Positions 26,790 to 37,583 of a DNA stretch of 64,000 bases are shown piece by piece. The translations under genes were made by a program, and so were the position numbers. Under the pieces are notes generated by a model. It had not been told where the DNA came from. It saw only the letters and a program-made list of their open reading frames with translations, and searched no databases. Position 1 is the first letter of the stretch; each line of letters opens with the position of its first letter. Location: assembly GCA_012839035.1 (NCBI GenBank), contig DUOB01000004.1, positions 28,662 through 92,661 on the forward strand, given 5' to 3'. The DNA comes from Propionibacterium sp. (GTDB taxonomy: Bacteria; Actinomycetota; Actinomycetes; Propionibacteriales; Propionibacteriaceae).

Positions 26790-29700
26790 CCGGGCTGACC
26801 AGCGTTGTCCGCAAGCGCCTCACCGATCGGCGCGAACTGAACGATGCGCTCGGCATTCCCTTCTCCGAGCAGCAGCTGGATGCGATCACGGCCCCGTTGG
26901 AGCCGGGAGTGATCATCGCGGGTGCCGGTTCGGGCAAGACGACGGTGATGGCCGCGCGCGTGGTGTGGCTGGTTGGCACCGGAGTCGTCAGACCGGAACA
27001 GGTGCTGGGGCTGACGTTCACCCGCAAAGCTGCCGGCGAGCTGTCGGGACGGATTCGCTCTGCTCTGATCCAGGCCGGTGTGCTGGATACCGAGGGTGTC
27101 GACGAAGCCGGAGAACAGGTGGTGATGACTTATGACGCCTTCGCTGCGCGCCTCGTCTCCGAGCATGGCCTGCGCATCGGAGTGGACGGAGATCAACTGT
27201 TGATCTCCGGCGCCACGCGATATCGGTTGGCCAGCAGGGTGGTGGCCAACGCGGCCGGACCCTTCGAATCGTTGTCGAGGCTGCGGCCGGCGACCCTGGC
27301 GGAGCGTGTGCTCAAGCTGGACGCGGAGTTGCAGGCTCATCTGGTCGATCGGGACGCTCTCGATCGCCACGCCCGACAGTGGCTGCTGGCCTGGGCGGAA
27401 GCACCGCTCACACGAGCCAAGAAGCCCTATGCGGATGTGCGCAGTGCTCAGGCTGCGCTGGGCGAGCGACTCGAGCTGGCGAGTCTCGTGGCCGATTATC
27501 AGGAGCTGAAACACCGCCTTGGCGTGGTCGAGTTCGCCGACCAGATGGCTGTGGCAGCGCGTCTGGTTCAACAGGTCCCGGAGGTCGCGGTGCTGGTCCG
27601 TGACCAGTTCAGGGTCGTGCTCCTGGATGAATACCAGGACACCTCAGCGGCACAGGCGGCTCTGCTCCAGGGCCTGTTCTCCGGCCCGGACGCAGCACAT
27701 GGCCGGGGTCATCCGGTTACGGCGGTGGGGGACCCGTGCCAGGCCATTTATGGCTGGCGGGGGGCCGCCGCAAGCAACATCCTGCAATTCGTCACCGATT
27801 TCCCGGGCCGGGATGGTTTTCCCGCCCAGAGCTTCGCGCTCACCGTCAACCGCCGCTCGGGTCACCGCATCCTGGAAGTGGCGAACCAACTGGCGGCAGG
27901 ACTGCGAGGAGATCCGGTCCTGGCGGAGGCCGCAGGGGACAGCATCCTGGTCGCGCCCGCCGGCGCGCCGGCCGGAGAAGTCTCGTCCGCAACGTTCGAC
28001 ACATGGTCCGAGGAACTCGTCTGGGTGGCGGATCGTGTGGTCGGAGCCCGCACGGAGGGACAGGTGGAGGCATGGTCCGACATCGCTGTGCTGACCCGAC
28101 GCAATGCCGACATCGGCGGGATCTACGGCGAACTGACCAGCAGGGACGTCCCCGTGGAGATCGTGGGGCTGGGGGGCCTGCTGAATCTGCCGGAGGTCCG
28201 TGACGTCGTCGCCACACTCCGCGTCCTGGATGACGTCACTGCCAATCCAGAACTGTTGCGTCTGCTGGCCGGCCCCCGGTGGGGCATCGGCCCCCGGGAC
28301 CTCGCGCTGCTCGGACAGCGCGCCCGGGACATGGCTCGTTATCGGGACAGCGACGAGGCGGTGAGCGACGCATTGCTGGCAGCGCTGGAAGGGGCGGTCG
28401 CGGAGATCGACCCGACGGAGGTCATCAGTCTTCTGGACGCCGTCACCGACCCTGGCATGCTGCCCTACTCGCCCGAGGCCCGGGAGAGGTTCGCCGCATT
28501 CGCGACCGAACTTGCGGATCTGCGGGCGCACGCCGACGAACCCGTTCTCGACCTGACCAGACGAGTCATCGCCACCCTCGGGCTGGATGTTGAGCTCGTG
28601 GCCACGCCGCATTTCGCACGCATCGCACGACGCAACCAGTTGGCGGTTTTCGTGGACGCGGTGGCGGATTACGTCGATGTGGACGGTGACGCCTCCCTGG
28701 GCGGCTTGCTGGCCTATCTCCAGGCCGAGGAGGAACAGGGGACCGGGCTCGACCAGGCGACCCCCTCGGACAGCGATTCCGTGAAGCTCCTCACCGTGCA
28801 CAAGGCGAAAGGGCTCGAATGGACAATGGTCTTTCTGCCCGCCCTGGTGAAGGGAGTCTTCCCGTCGGATCGCGTGACCGACAATTGGCTGCGTCGAGCC
28901 GACGCGGTGCCGGCCGATCTGCGTGGGGATGCGGAATCGATTCCCCAGGTGTCGGATGCCAGCAAGGACGGGATCGCCGCTTATGCCGCGGCCCTCAAGC
29001 AGGACCAGCGCCACGCAGAGGACCGCCTGGGCTATGTGGCGGTGACCCGGGCCAAACGTTTCCTCATCGGCAGCGCCCACCGATGGCGTCCGGACACCGT
29101 CAGACCCCGGGAACTGTCGCCCTACCTGACCGCCATCCAGACGGAAGCAGAGATTCAGGGCCGCGTGCTCGCGACCGCGCCCCAGCCGGAGCCGGGGCAG
29201 GTCAATCCACTTCAGGTGGACCCGGCCCCCGTCGTCTGGCCGAGACCGCTGGACCCCGACGCGCAGGCCCGGCGTCACGATGCTGCGCTGGCGGTCGCGG
29301 CTGCTCGGGAGCGACGACGGACGTCGGGTGACTACGAGCTGCCCAACGCTGAGTTCGGCCTGCTCGATGAGGCCGAGACCATTGCCGGATGGGACGACGA
29401 TGTGGAGCGTCTGCTGGCGGAAGCCCGTGCGGCGCGTCGGGGCCGGCGCAGCGTACCTCTGCCACACTCGTTGTCCGCCACGGGGCTGCTCACAGCAGCC
29501 CGGGACCCGGCAAGTTTCGCCGGGACCCTTATCCGACCCATGCCGGAGGCGCCCTCCCCGGCAGCCCGATTCGGGACTCGGTTCCATCAGTGGATCGAGC
29601 GGCACTATGCCGCTCATGGGGCTCCCTTGCCGTTGGTCGATGCTGATGACTTCCTTGAACGCGACGAGGAACCGGCTGCCGACGACCGGGAGTTCAAGAA

Positions 29701-30046
29701 GCTGTGCGAGCGCTTCGCCCGTGGAGCCTTTGGGCAGCGGGTTCCGCATCGGATGGAAGTGCCGTTCGTGTTGATGATCGACGGACTGGCGCTGCGTGGG
29801 CGGATCGATGCCATCTATCGCAGCGCCGATCCGGCCTATGACTGGCAGGTGATCGACTGGAAGACCGGCCGTGCCGATGCCACGGACCCCGGACAGCTGG
29901 CGCTTTATCGGCGCGCCTGGGCCCAGCTCGAGGGAATACCGGAGGACCGCGTCGACGCGGCGTTCTATCTGGTGTGGACGGACGAGGTCGTCCGGCCGAG
30001 TCGTTTGCCGGACCCGGCCGACTTGGTGCGCCGGACGTTAAGGTGA
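26786..30046 (+). CDS. adnB: AdnB-like helicase-nuclease (UvrD/Rep helicase + PD-(D/E)XK)
   Basis: VIIAGAGSGKTTVMAARV, LLDEYQDTSAAQ, VGDPCQAIYGWRGA, LRGRIDAIYRSADPAYDWQVIDWKTG. Confidence 0.9.
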   Translation: MTGLTSVVRKRLTDRRELNDALGIPFSEQQLDAITAPLEPGVIIAGAGSGKTTVMAARVVWLVGTGVVRPEQVLGLTFTRKAAGELSGRIRSALIQAGVLDTEGVDEAGEQVVMTYDAFAARLVSEHGLRIGVDGDQLLISGATRYRLASRVVANAAGPFESLSRLRPATLAERVLKLDAELQAHLVDRDALDRHARQWLLAWAEAPLTRAKKPYADVRSAQAALGERLELASLVADYQELKHRLGVVEFADQMAVAARLVQQVPEVAVLVRDQFRVVLLDEYQDTSAAQAALLQGLFSGPDAAHGRGHPVTAVGDPCQAIYGWRGAAASNILQFVTDFPGRDGFPAQSFALTVNRRSGHRILEVANQLAAGLRGDPVLAEAAGDSILVAPAGAPAGEVSSATFDTWSEELVWVADRVVGARTEGQVEAWSDIAVLTRRNADIGGIYGELTSRDVPVEIVGLGGLLNLPEVRDVVATLRVLDDVTANPELLRLLAGPRWGIGPRDLALLGQRARDMARYRDSDEAVSDALLAALEGAVAEIDPTEVISLLDAVTDPGMLPYSPEARERFAAFATELADLRAHADEPVLDLTRRVIATLGLDVELVATPHFARIARRNQLAVFVDAVADYVDVDGDASLGGLLAYLQAEEEQGTGLDQATPSDSDSVKLLTVHKAKGLEWTMVFLPALVKGVFPSDRVTDNWLRRADAVPADLRGDAESIPQVSDASKDGIAAYAAALKQDQRHAEDRLGYVAVTRAKRFLIGSAHRWRPDTVRPRELSPYLTAIQTEAEIQGRVLATAPQPEPGQVNPLQVDPAPVVWPRPLDPDAQARRHDAALAVAAARERRRTSGDYELPNAEFGLLDEAETIAGWDDDVERLLAEARAARRGRRSVPLPHSLSATGLLTAARDPASFAGTLIRPMPEAPSPAARFGTRFHQWIERHYAAHGAPLPLVDADDFLERDEEPAADDREFKKLCERFARGAFGQRVPHRMEVPFVLMIDGLALRGRIDAIYRSADPAYDWQVIDWKTGRADATDPGQLALYRRAWAQLEGIPEDRVDAAFYLVWTDEVVRPSRLPDPADLVRRTLR

Positions 30047-30051
30047 GCTCC

Positions 30052-30915
30052 ATGCAGTCCTGGGGGTCGGAAGCGGTTCTCGACCGGGCAGACAACCGGC
30101 GCAAGGTCCCTGAGTGGGTGTCCGCGCAGTGGTGCCGATCGGGCGCACAGTTGTTGGTGGTCGACGCGGAGGGACAGGTCGCCACCGACGAGACCATGAG
30201 TCGTCCCCAGGGGGTGCCCACCTCCGGGAATTACAACGCGCAGATCCACACGTTCCTCGGGCTGGTCGACAACGTTCCATGGTTCACCGCGGAGGGGCCG
30301 GTCACGGGCCCACGGGCCTCGCTGCGGCATTTGGGTGCCGTGAGCGGGGGCGCTGCCCTGGAACTCGTCGTCGGTGCAGTGGCGCTGACCGCCTGGCACC
30401 GTCTGGAACCCTATTGCCCCGGATGTGGCGCGCGTACGCGAGCGGCCGCGGGGGGAGTGACACGTCGGTGTCCGGCGTGCAGCCGCGTGCAATTCCCTCG
30501 CACGGATCCGGCTGTGATCGTCGCCGTCATCGACCCGGACGACCGGCTCCTGCTGGGCCGCCAGGCCAGTTGGGACCGTGGACGCATGTCAGTGCTGGCC
30601 GGGTTCGTGGACGCCGGTGAGTCCCTCGAACACGCCGTTCACCGCGAGGTCTTCGAGGAAGCCGGAGTGCGGTTGCGGGAAGTGCGCTATTTCGGGTCCC
30701 AGCCGTGGCCGTTCCCCAGATCGCTCATGGTGGGGTTTGTGGCTGACGCCGCGTCCTCGGACATCACCATCGACCGGGTCGAGATCGAGGAGGCCGCCTG
30801 GTTCTCCCGTGCCGAACTCGCGAGCGCTTTGGCGGAGGATCGGGTGCGCATGCCCGGCCCGGCGAGCATCGCCCATCGTCTGATCACGGCGTGGCAAGGA
30901 CGGCTGCTCGGCTGA
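30052..30915 (+). CDS. nudC: NAD(+)/NADH diphosphatase NudC
   Basis: CPGCGARTRAAAGGVTRRCPACS zinc site, Nudix box GFVDAGESLEHAVHREVFEEAGV, SQPWPFPRSLMVGF. Confidence 0.93.
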   Translation: MQSWGSEAVLDRADNRRKVPEWVSAQWCRSGAQLLVVDAEGQVATDETMSRPQGVPTSGNYNAQIHTFLGLVDNVPWFTAEGPVTGPRASLRHLGAVSGGAALELVVGAVALTAWHRLEPYCPGCGARTRAAAGGVTRRCPACSRVQFPRTDPAVIVAVIDPDDRLLLGRQASWDRGRMSVLAGFVDAGESLEHAVHREVFEEAGVRLREVRYFGSQPWPFPRSLMVGFVADAASSDITIDRVEIEEAAWFSRAELASALAEDRVRMPGPASIAHRLITAWQGRLLG

Positions 30916-30925
30916 GTCTCGGTTG

Positions 30926-32182
30926 TCAGGAGAACGGCGGACGGGCGTCAACGGCGATCGAGCGCCGTCCCGCCCAGCGCCAGATCCGTGCCGCCGCGTC
31001 CCGATCTTCGTCGGTCACGAGATTGCCCATCCAGCGCAGGGCGAGAGTCATCAGGAACTTCGACCGCATGCCGAGGGGACCCAGGGTTGGCAGCAGGCGG
31101 GGAACGGTGACCAGCCCCGACAGTCGGCGAGCGATGGAGAACGTTTCGCCGTAGTGCCGTTCGAGAACCGAGCGCCAGGAATGGGTCAGCGGATAGTCGC
31201 CCTGCGACAACAGTTCGGCAACCATGCGGCCTGTCTCAAGTCCATAGTCGATGCCCTCGCCATTGAGCGGGTTGACGCAGGCGGCGGCATCCCCGATGAG
31301 GGCCCAATTGGGCCCGGACACATTGCTCACGGCACCGCCCATCGGCAGCAGGGCGGACGCCACGTTGCGAAGATCGCCGGACAGGCCGAAATCCGCGCCG
31401 ATGGTGTCCCGATAGATCTGGATCAGCGGTTTGATCGCCACATCCACCGGCCGTTTCGCGGTGGCCAGGGAACCGGCACCGATGTTGACGGTCCCGTTGC
31501 CCAGCGGAAACACCCATCCATAACCGGCCATGATGGCGCCCTCGGTGTCGCGGAGCTCCAGATGGGACGAGATCCAGGGGTCGTCGCTGCGGGACGAGTC
31601 GATGTACGCCCGCCCCGCGATCGCATAGACCGTGTCCCGGTGCCACTCGCGGCCCAGGATCTTGCCCAGCGGAGACCGTACGCCGTCCGCGACGACCAGA
31701 CGTCGGCAGGCGATCTCAAAAGTTTCCGCACCATTCCGGAAGACGACTGCAGCAATCCGACCGCGGTCGCCCCGGCGGACGTCGACCGCGCGAGCGCCGT
31801 CCACGCCCACAGCACCTGAGTTCAGTGCCCGGGTGCGCAAATGGTCATCGAACTCGGTGCGCGCAACCGCCGATCCCCAGTCCGGGAGGTTGCCGCCCGG
31901 CCAGCGCAGATGGAGCGTCTGGCCGAAACCGTGCGCCCGCAGACCTTGGTTGGTGGTGTGTGCCCGGAGCCAATCGGCGAGGCCCAATTTGTCGAGTTCA
32001 CCGATCGCGCGCGGTGTGAGGCCGTCGCCGCAGGTCTTGTCGCGAGGGAAGACCGCGGCATCCGCGAGCACCGTGTCCAGGCCGAGCTGAGCGGCCCAGG
32101 CGGCGGCTGCGGAGCCCGCTGGGCCCGCTCCCACCACAAGGACGTCGGTCTGGACAGGAACAGCTGAGGGCATATCGGTCAC
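30926..32182 (-). CDS. Geranylgeranyl reductase family FAD-dependent oxidoreductase
   Basis: VLVVGAGPAGSAAAAWAAQLGLDTVLADAAVFPRDKTCGDGLTPRAIGELDKLGL; ORF extends to 32218 with alternative starts. Confidence 0.9.
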   Translation of the reverse strand: MTDMPSAVPVQTDVLVVGAGPAGSAAAAWAAQLGLDTVLADAAVFPRDKTCGDGLTPRAIGELDKLGLADWLRAHTTNQGLRAHGFGQTLHLRWPGGNLPDWGSAVARTEFDDHLRTRALNSGAVGVDGARAVDVRRGDRGRIAAVVFRNGAETFEIACRRLVVADGVRSPLGKILGREWHRDTVYAIAGRAYIDSSRSDDPWISSHLELRDTEGAIMAGYGWVFPLGNGTVNIGAGSLATAKRPVDVAIKPLIQIYRDTIGADFGLSGDLRNVASALLPMGGAVSNVSGPNWALIGDAAACVNPLNGEGIDYGLETGRMVAELLSQGDYPLTHSWRSVLERHYGETFSIARRLSGLVTVPRLLPTLGPLGMRSKFLMTLALRWMGNLVTDEDRDAAARIWRWAGRRSIAVDARPPFS

Positions 32183-32224
32183 GGCCCGATTGTCCCAGTC
32201 CCGGAGTGTGTGCCCCAATTGCGC

Positions 32225-34090
32225 CTAGCCCCCAAGACCGGACGCCCGGTTCGCGGGCCGGGTCACAGCGCGGGCGAACGCCTCCGGAGACCCGATCACA
32301 TCGACGCCCTCACTGGCTCGGGTGATGGCCGTATAGACGAGTTCTCGCGTCAGCAACGGGGACTCCGGTGGCGGGAGAATCAACGTGACCCGGCGAAACT
32401 GACTGCCCTGGGACTTGTGCACGGTCATCGCGTGAACGCTGGTGACGGTGCGCAGTTGGAGGGTCGTGAACAACATCGGGGTCCGTCCGCGGGCGAAGGC
32501 AGCACGCAAACCTCCCGGCGTATTGATGATCACGCCGGTGTCACCGTTGTAGAGTCCCGCCTCACGGTCGTTGTCCGTGACCATGATCGGCAAACCCGGA
32601 TGGAGGTCTCCCGCCGCGTCATAGCCGGGGATCGCTGTCCGGAGCCATTCCTGCACCTGGCGCTCCCACCGAGTGACCCCGAACGGACCCTGGCGGTGGG
32701 CGCAGAGCACGCGGTGTTCCTCCAGCGCGGCGAGGCCGCCACGGGCATCGCCGGTGACAGCCGCGGCGTACATCCGCTGTCCGCTGGAGATCACGAGCCG
32801 CTGCAGTTCTCGAAGCCCGGCAGGATCGATGACACCGTCCGCAGGAACGAGGCGGACGTCGGTGGCATCGCCCTGCAGGACCTCGAGGGCGGTGTCCGCG
32901 TCACCCGTGCGGACGGCGCGGGCCAGTCGTTCGATGCCGCCGCCGAACCGCCACGTGTGCTGGAGGGTGACAACACCCGCTCCCGTGGGCAGGGCAACAG
33001 GCCGATCCGTTGGAGCCAGGGCAGCGAGCGCCTCCAATTGTCCGGCAGGCGCCGGTGGTGCCGCGCGGGTGATGTCCGCCAGCACTGCGCCGGCTTCGAC
33101 CGATGCGAGCTGGTCCGGGTCACCGACCAGCAAGAGCCGTGCTTCCGGACGGAGCGCCTCAAGGAGGGCCGCCATCTGGGTGAGCGACACCATGGACATC
33201 TCGTCCACGACGACGAGCTCGTGGGGGAGGGGGTTGTCGGCATTGTGGCGGGGCCGGTGCCCGGGCATCCAGCCCAGCAGGGAGTGCAGGGTGACGGCGC
33301 GCGGAACGGGAGTGGTGGACCATGGCGCAGTGAGACCGCTCATGGTCTGGAGAATCGCCTCTTCCAGGCGCGCGGCTGCTTTGCCGGTGGGAGCGGCGAG
33401 ACAGACGACCGGGGGGCGGTCGCGGAGTGCGTGGTGCAGGGCGAGGATCTTGGCGACCACGGTCGTCTTGCCTGTGCCCGGGCCTCCCGCGATGACCGTG
33501 ATTCTGCTCAATTCGGTCATGGCGGCAGCCAGCCGTTGGTGGTGGGGTTCGTCCGCCGGCAGATCGGGATCATCGAACAGGGCATCGAGTTCCCGCCGCA
33601 CCGCGGCAGCGGAGACGGGGCTCGACGGAGACCCCGGGGTGGCGTCCGACTCAGCGTGGACGGTTGCCTTTCCGTGATAGTCGAGACGATGGCGCACCGT
33701 TTCCTCGGTGCGCCAATAACGCTCCAGGTAGAGCAGATTCCCCACCAGCCGCAGTGGCTGGCCCCGGGTGCTCCCCCGTCCCGATGCGACCGTCGGTGAG
33801 CGGCGGATGGCCTCGGCCCACTGCTCGGGGATCGGCCACTCGAGGTCGTCGGCGGGGTCCTCGAGGGTGGCTTTGGTCACGTCGGCAAGTTGGGTGATGT
33901 CCAGGCACACCGAGCCGGCACGCAGCGCCCGCACCAACAGGGCAACCGCCAGACCCACGGCCTCGTCGTCCTCCGCCCACAGCTCACAGATCAGGCGGGC
34001 TGCGTGCACGTCGGCTGCTGCGAGGACTCCCTTCGCGTTGAACTCCGCGAGCAACCCTTGGGCGTTGAGCACCTGATCAGCGGTCGCCAT
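32225..34090 (-). CDS. recD: Exodeoxyribonuclease V subunit alpha (RecD)
   Basis: VIAGGPGTGKTTVVAKILALHHAL, VVDEMSMVSL, MTVHKSQGSQF; overlaps recB stop. Confidence 0.93.
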   Translation of the reverse strand: MATADQVLNAQGLLAEFNAKGVLAAADVHAARLICELWAEDDEAVGLAVALLVRALRAGSVCLDITQLADVTKATLEDPADDLEWPIPEQWAEAIRRSPTVASGRGSTRGQPLRLVGNLLYLERYWRTEETVRHRLDYHGKATVHAESDATPGSPSSPVSAAAVRRELDALFDDPDLPADEPHHQRLAAAMTELSRITVIAGGPGTGKTTVVAKILALHHALRDRPPVVCLAAPTGKAAARLEEAILQTMSGLTAPWSTTPVPRAVTLHSLLGWMPGHRPRHNADNPLPHELVVVDEMSMVSLTQMAALLEALRPEARLLLVGDPDQLASVEAGAVLADITRAAPPAPAGQLEALAALAPTDRPVALPTGAGVVTLQHTWRFGGGIERLARAVRTGDADTALEVLQGDATDVRLVPADGVIDPAGLRELQRLVISSGQRMYAAAVTGDARGGLAALEEHRVLCAHRQGPFGVTRWERQVQEWLRTAIPGYDAAGDLHPGLPIMVTDNDREAGLYNGDTGVIINTPGGLRAAFARGRTPMLFTTLQLRTVTSVHAMTVHKSQGSQFRRVTLILPPPESPLLTRELVYTAITRASEGVDVIGSPEAFARAVTRPANRASGLGG

Positions 34091-37000
34091 GGCCACTCCT
34101 TTCACGCTTCGCTCCGGATGCCGATGCGGCCGTGTCTCCGTGTGAGGAGAGGGGGTCCAGCCCGGCCAACAGATCGGACAGGTCCGTGATCAGCGGCGCG
34201 GGCGGATGCCAGGCGAAGACCCCGCACGTGGTTCCGTCCACCGTGGGGGTATCCGGTCCGGCCATGCCTCGCACAAAGAGGTAGGCGACGCCCCCGAGAT
34301 CCTTCTCCGGCGCATAGCCCGGAAGCCGCCACCGCAGGAACCGGTGGAGTGCGACCGAATAGAGCAGGGCCTGGAGTGGGTAGTGCGCCGACATCATCGC
34401 CTCCGCCATGGCCGCCGGTCCATAGTGACCGACCATCAGCGGAGTGCTCTCGTCCAGCGGGCCCAGCCAGTTGGTCTTGTAATCGACCACGACGTAACGA
34501 CGGTGCTCCGTCTCCTGGGGAGCAGCGGAGGCCTTGGCTTGCACGGGCACGCGCATCACTGCGTCGATCGATCCCACGAGGAATCCACGCAGGGTCTCCT
34601 CCGCGATCAGAGGATGGTCCAGCCGCGCCGGGTAGGCGGCAAGCGGATCATCGGCTGGCAGGTGGTGGGCGAGGAGCGAAGCAACCTCTCCGAGCAGCAC
34701 CCTCCGGACCGGCTGGTCGCCACCAGCCAGGGCGTACTCGAAATCCAACTCCGCCAGTCGGTCCCGGCGGGGGATGTCGCACAGACGCAACCCGCCGGCC
34801 ACCGGGCCCAGGGGCGTGCGGATGGCAGGCAGCAGGGCTGCAGCCAACGTCTCTGCGGTCAGATCCTCCTCGGCAGCCTCGACGGGCAGCCGGCTCAGCC
34901 ACCGAGCCGCGTGATCGCGGATCTCCGCCTCGAGATCGGCTGCGTGCGGATCGAACGTCTCATAGATGGCGTGCACGAGAGTGCCGAACGCCGGCCCGCG
35001 GGGCAGCTCCGCCATGGGTGACGGGATCGCCAGTGTGTCCGGGAGCGCGGGGGGAGCGAACGATGTCGCTGGTTGGGTTTCGTCGGACACGACCTGCAGT
35101 TCGTCGTTCTCCATGGTTTCGGTCGGAGCGTGGTCGGAGCCTCCCAGCTCGTGGGCTCGGGCGGTGAGGCCTGAATAGGACGTACGCCGCCACTCCTGAT
35201 CAACGCTTCGGTTGAAGGTGCGGGCCCGGAGCTCCGGCACCGGATCGGCCAGGCCAGTGGGCGAGCCGGGGGAGATCATGCCGACCTGTTGCACGGCGAT
35301 CCCCGGAGCGTGGAGGAGGTCGGCAGGAGACGTGCTGCAGGGATAGCTGGCTCTGGGCGCCGCGTCCCCGGCACGGAACAGCAGGCGGTGGAGGGGTGCG
35401 CGGGGAGTGCGCTTGTCATCGGCCGCCCACCACAGAATGAGGTGGCATTGGGCACGGGTCGCCGCGACATAGAGCAGGCGGAGTTCCTCTCCCGCCTCTT
35501 CCGCCTCCCGGAGAGTCCAGGCCTCGCGACGGTCGTGACCCCTGGGTGCCAGATAAAGATGACGGACACCGTTGTGATGGAACTCGAACGGAGCGCCGTC
35601 ATCATCTTTGACCCACGTCTCCCACCGGTCGGGCAGATAGACGACGGGAAACTCCAATCCTTTTGCGCGATGGAACGTCATGATCTGCACCGCGTCGGCG
35701 TCCGACTCCATGCGTCGGGTCCGTTCATCGGAGGCGCGGCGCTCCTCCCGGATCCGTTCGTCGAGCCAGGCGATCAGCGCGGTGATGCCCAAGCGCTCAC
35801 GGGTGTGCGCCGCATGCAGAAGTTCACCGAGGTGACGCAGATCGGTGAGTGCGCGATCACCACCCGGCCGTTCGAGGAGACGTTCGGCGAGACCTGATTC
35901 GAGGATTGCCTCCGAGAGGGCTGCCAGTCCGTGCGTGGACAGGGTGCGTGCCCAGCCCCGGATCCGACCGGACAGCTCGGCCAAGTCCTCGTCGGAGGCG
36001 GTCGCGAGTTCCACCAGGGACCATCCGACGAAGCTGGTCAACGCAGTCTCGCGGATCGTCTCCGACCGGGGCGACTCGCACGCTCGCAGGACGGTCAGCC
36101 AGTCATCGGCCTGGGGTGTGCCGAACACGCTGGTCGCGCCGGTGTGCACGGCCGGAATTCCTGCGGCGGTGAGCCTATCCCGGATGACATCGGCCGTGTA
36201 TTTCCCTCGGACGAGCACGGCGATGTCGCGCGGGGTGATGGGTCGCGGGCCTGCACCCAGATCGACCCGGGCCTCGGCCTCGGGGTCCAGAAGCCGCTGG
36301 ATGTCCGCGACCAGATCGTCCCCGATCCGGTCGCGGAGCTCGGTGAGAGACGGTTTCTTGACGGCTCTGTCGTCCGGTGGCGGAAGCACCTTCAGTCGCA
36401 ACGGTGCGGAAAGATCGGGATCGGCCACGGTGAACCTGTTGCGGTGATGGGCGCCGACCTCGCGAACGACGATGCGCTCATCACCCAGTTGGGCCCGCCC
36501 GAACAGCGCACCGACGGCTTCCACAAGCCCTGCGTCGGTGCGCCAGTTCGTGTTCAGGGTGTGCACCTGCGCGCCGGGTGAAGCCACGGCGGCGAGATAG
36601 GCATTCACCTCTGCACCGCGAAATGCATAGATGGCCTGCTTCGGGTCGCCGATCAGAACCATCGTCGAGAATCCGGTGAAGGCGCGGTCGAGGATTTCCC
36701 ACTGAATCGGGTCGGTGTCCTGGAATTCGTCGATCAGCACGATGCGGAAGCGGTCGCGCAACCGAGCGCGGACGGCGTCCGCCAGCGCGGGATCCGGTTC
36801 GGCATCGGGGGAGATCCTGCCCACCAGGAGATCGCGCAGCGTGGTGAGCAGATCGTCATAGGTGGTGAGTCCCCGGATCGACTTCCGGCGGTGGATCTCC
36901 CGGCGTACGGCATCGGCAAACGCCAACTGTCGCGCATAGGCCGGCAGGAGGGCCGGGTCGGGAGCCAAGGGGCCGTGGAACTGCGCCACGCGGAGTGCGA

Positions 37001-37583
37001 TCGACTCTGCGTCGGACCACTTGAAGTCGGGGCGTTCGGCTCCGGCAAAGGCCCGCAGCCAAAAATCTGCGGCCGTCTCCCGGGCGAGATCGGAGAGGTC
37101 GTCGACCAGCACAGCGCTCGGATCACTGCCGTTCAGCACCCCGAGCCCGTCGAGCATGCGTCCGCAGAATTCGTGGGTGGTGCTGATGGTTGCAGCGTCG
37201 AAGTCGGCCAATGCGGTGGCGATGCGCTGCAGGCGGTTCTGCAATTCGGTGGGGGTGCCGGTGCACATCAGGCGGTTGATCTGGTCGGCACCGGGATCCC
37301 CGCCGGACAGTGCCCGACGGAGTGCGGTCTCCGTCTCGGCCAGGCGAGTGCGGATCCGGTCGCGAAGTTCCTGGGTGGCAGCGCGGCTGAACGTGACCAT
37401 CATCATCTGGGACAGCGGCACGCCCTCCGCCAGATAGCGAGTCGCGAGGGCAGCGATCGCATACGTTTTGCCTGTCCCCGCGGACGCCTCAAGCACATGG
37501 GTGCCGGACAGGGGGAGAGGACCTGTGACATCGAACGGTTTCGGCGTGCTCCGGTCGATCGTGGATGGAGTGTGTTCGGTCAC
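34077..37583 (-). CDS. recB: Exodeoxyribonuclease V subunit beta (RecB)
   Basis: HVLEASAGTGKTYAIAALATRYL, LIDEFQDTDPIQW, GDPKQAIYAFRGA, FLVGSIDAVMRV..YVVVDYKTNWLG; GTG start overlaps recC stop. Confidence 0.94.
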   Translation of the reverse strand: MTEHTPSTIDRSTPKPFDVTGPLPLSGTHVLEASAGTGKTYAIAALATRYLAEGVPLSQMMMVTFSRAATQELRDRIRTRLAETETALRRALSGGDPGADQINRLMCTGTPTELQNRLQRIATALADFDAATISTTHEFCGRMLDGLGVLNGSDPSAVLVDDLSDLARETAADFWLRAFAGAERPDFKWSDAESIALRVAQFHGPLAPDPALLPAYARQLAFADAVRREIHRRKSIRGLTTYDDLLTTLRDLLVGRISPDAEPDPALADAVRARLRDRFRIVLIDEFQDTDPIQWEILDRAFTGFSTMVLIGDPKQAIYAFRGAEVNAYLAAVASPGAQVHTLNTNWRTDAGLVEAVGALFGRAQLGDERIVVREVGAHHRNRFTVADPDLSAPLRLKVLPPPDDRAVKKPSLTELRDRIGDDLVADIQRLLDPEAEARVDLGAGPRPITPRDIAVLVRGKYTADVIRDRLTAAGIPAVHTGATSVFGTPQADDWLTVLRACESPRSETIRETALTSFVGWSLVELATASDEDLAELSGRIRGWARTLSTHGLAALSEAILESGLAERLLERPGGDRALTDLRHLGELLHAAHTRERLGITALIAWLDERIREERRASDERTRRMESDADAVQIMTFHRAKGLEFPVVYLPDRWETWVKDDDGAPFEFHHNGVRHLYLAPRGHDRREAWTLREAEEAGEELRLLYVAATRAQCHLILWWAADDKRTPRAPLHRLLFRAGDAAPRASYPCSTSPADLLHAPGIAVQQVGMISPGSPTGLADPVPELRARTFNRSVDQEWRRTSYSGLTARAHELGGSDHAPTETMENDELQVVSDETQPATSFAPPALPDTLAIPSPMAELPRGPAFGTLVHAIYETFDPHAADLEAEIRDHAARWLSRLPVEAAEEDLTAETLAAALLPAIRTPLGPVAGGLRLCDIPRRDRLAELDFEYALAGGDQPVRRVLLGEVASLLAHHLPADDPLAAYPARLDHPLIAEETLRGFLVGSIDAVMRVPVQAKASAAPQETEHRRYVVVDYKTNWLGPLDESTPLMVGHYGPAAMAEAMMSAHYPLQALLYSVALHRFLRWRLPGYAPEKDLGGVAYLFVRGMAGPDTPTVDGTTCGVFAWHPPAPLITDLSDLLAGLDPLSSHGDTAASASGAKRERSGHGDR

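Noticed and set aside
27644-29749. 701-aa minus-strand ORF
   Set aside because: Antisense shadow of adnB.
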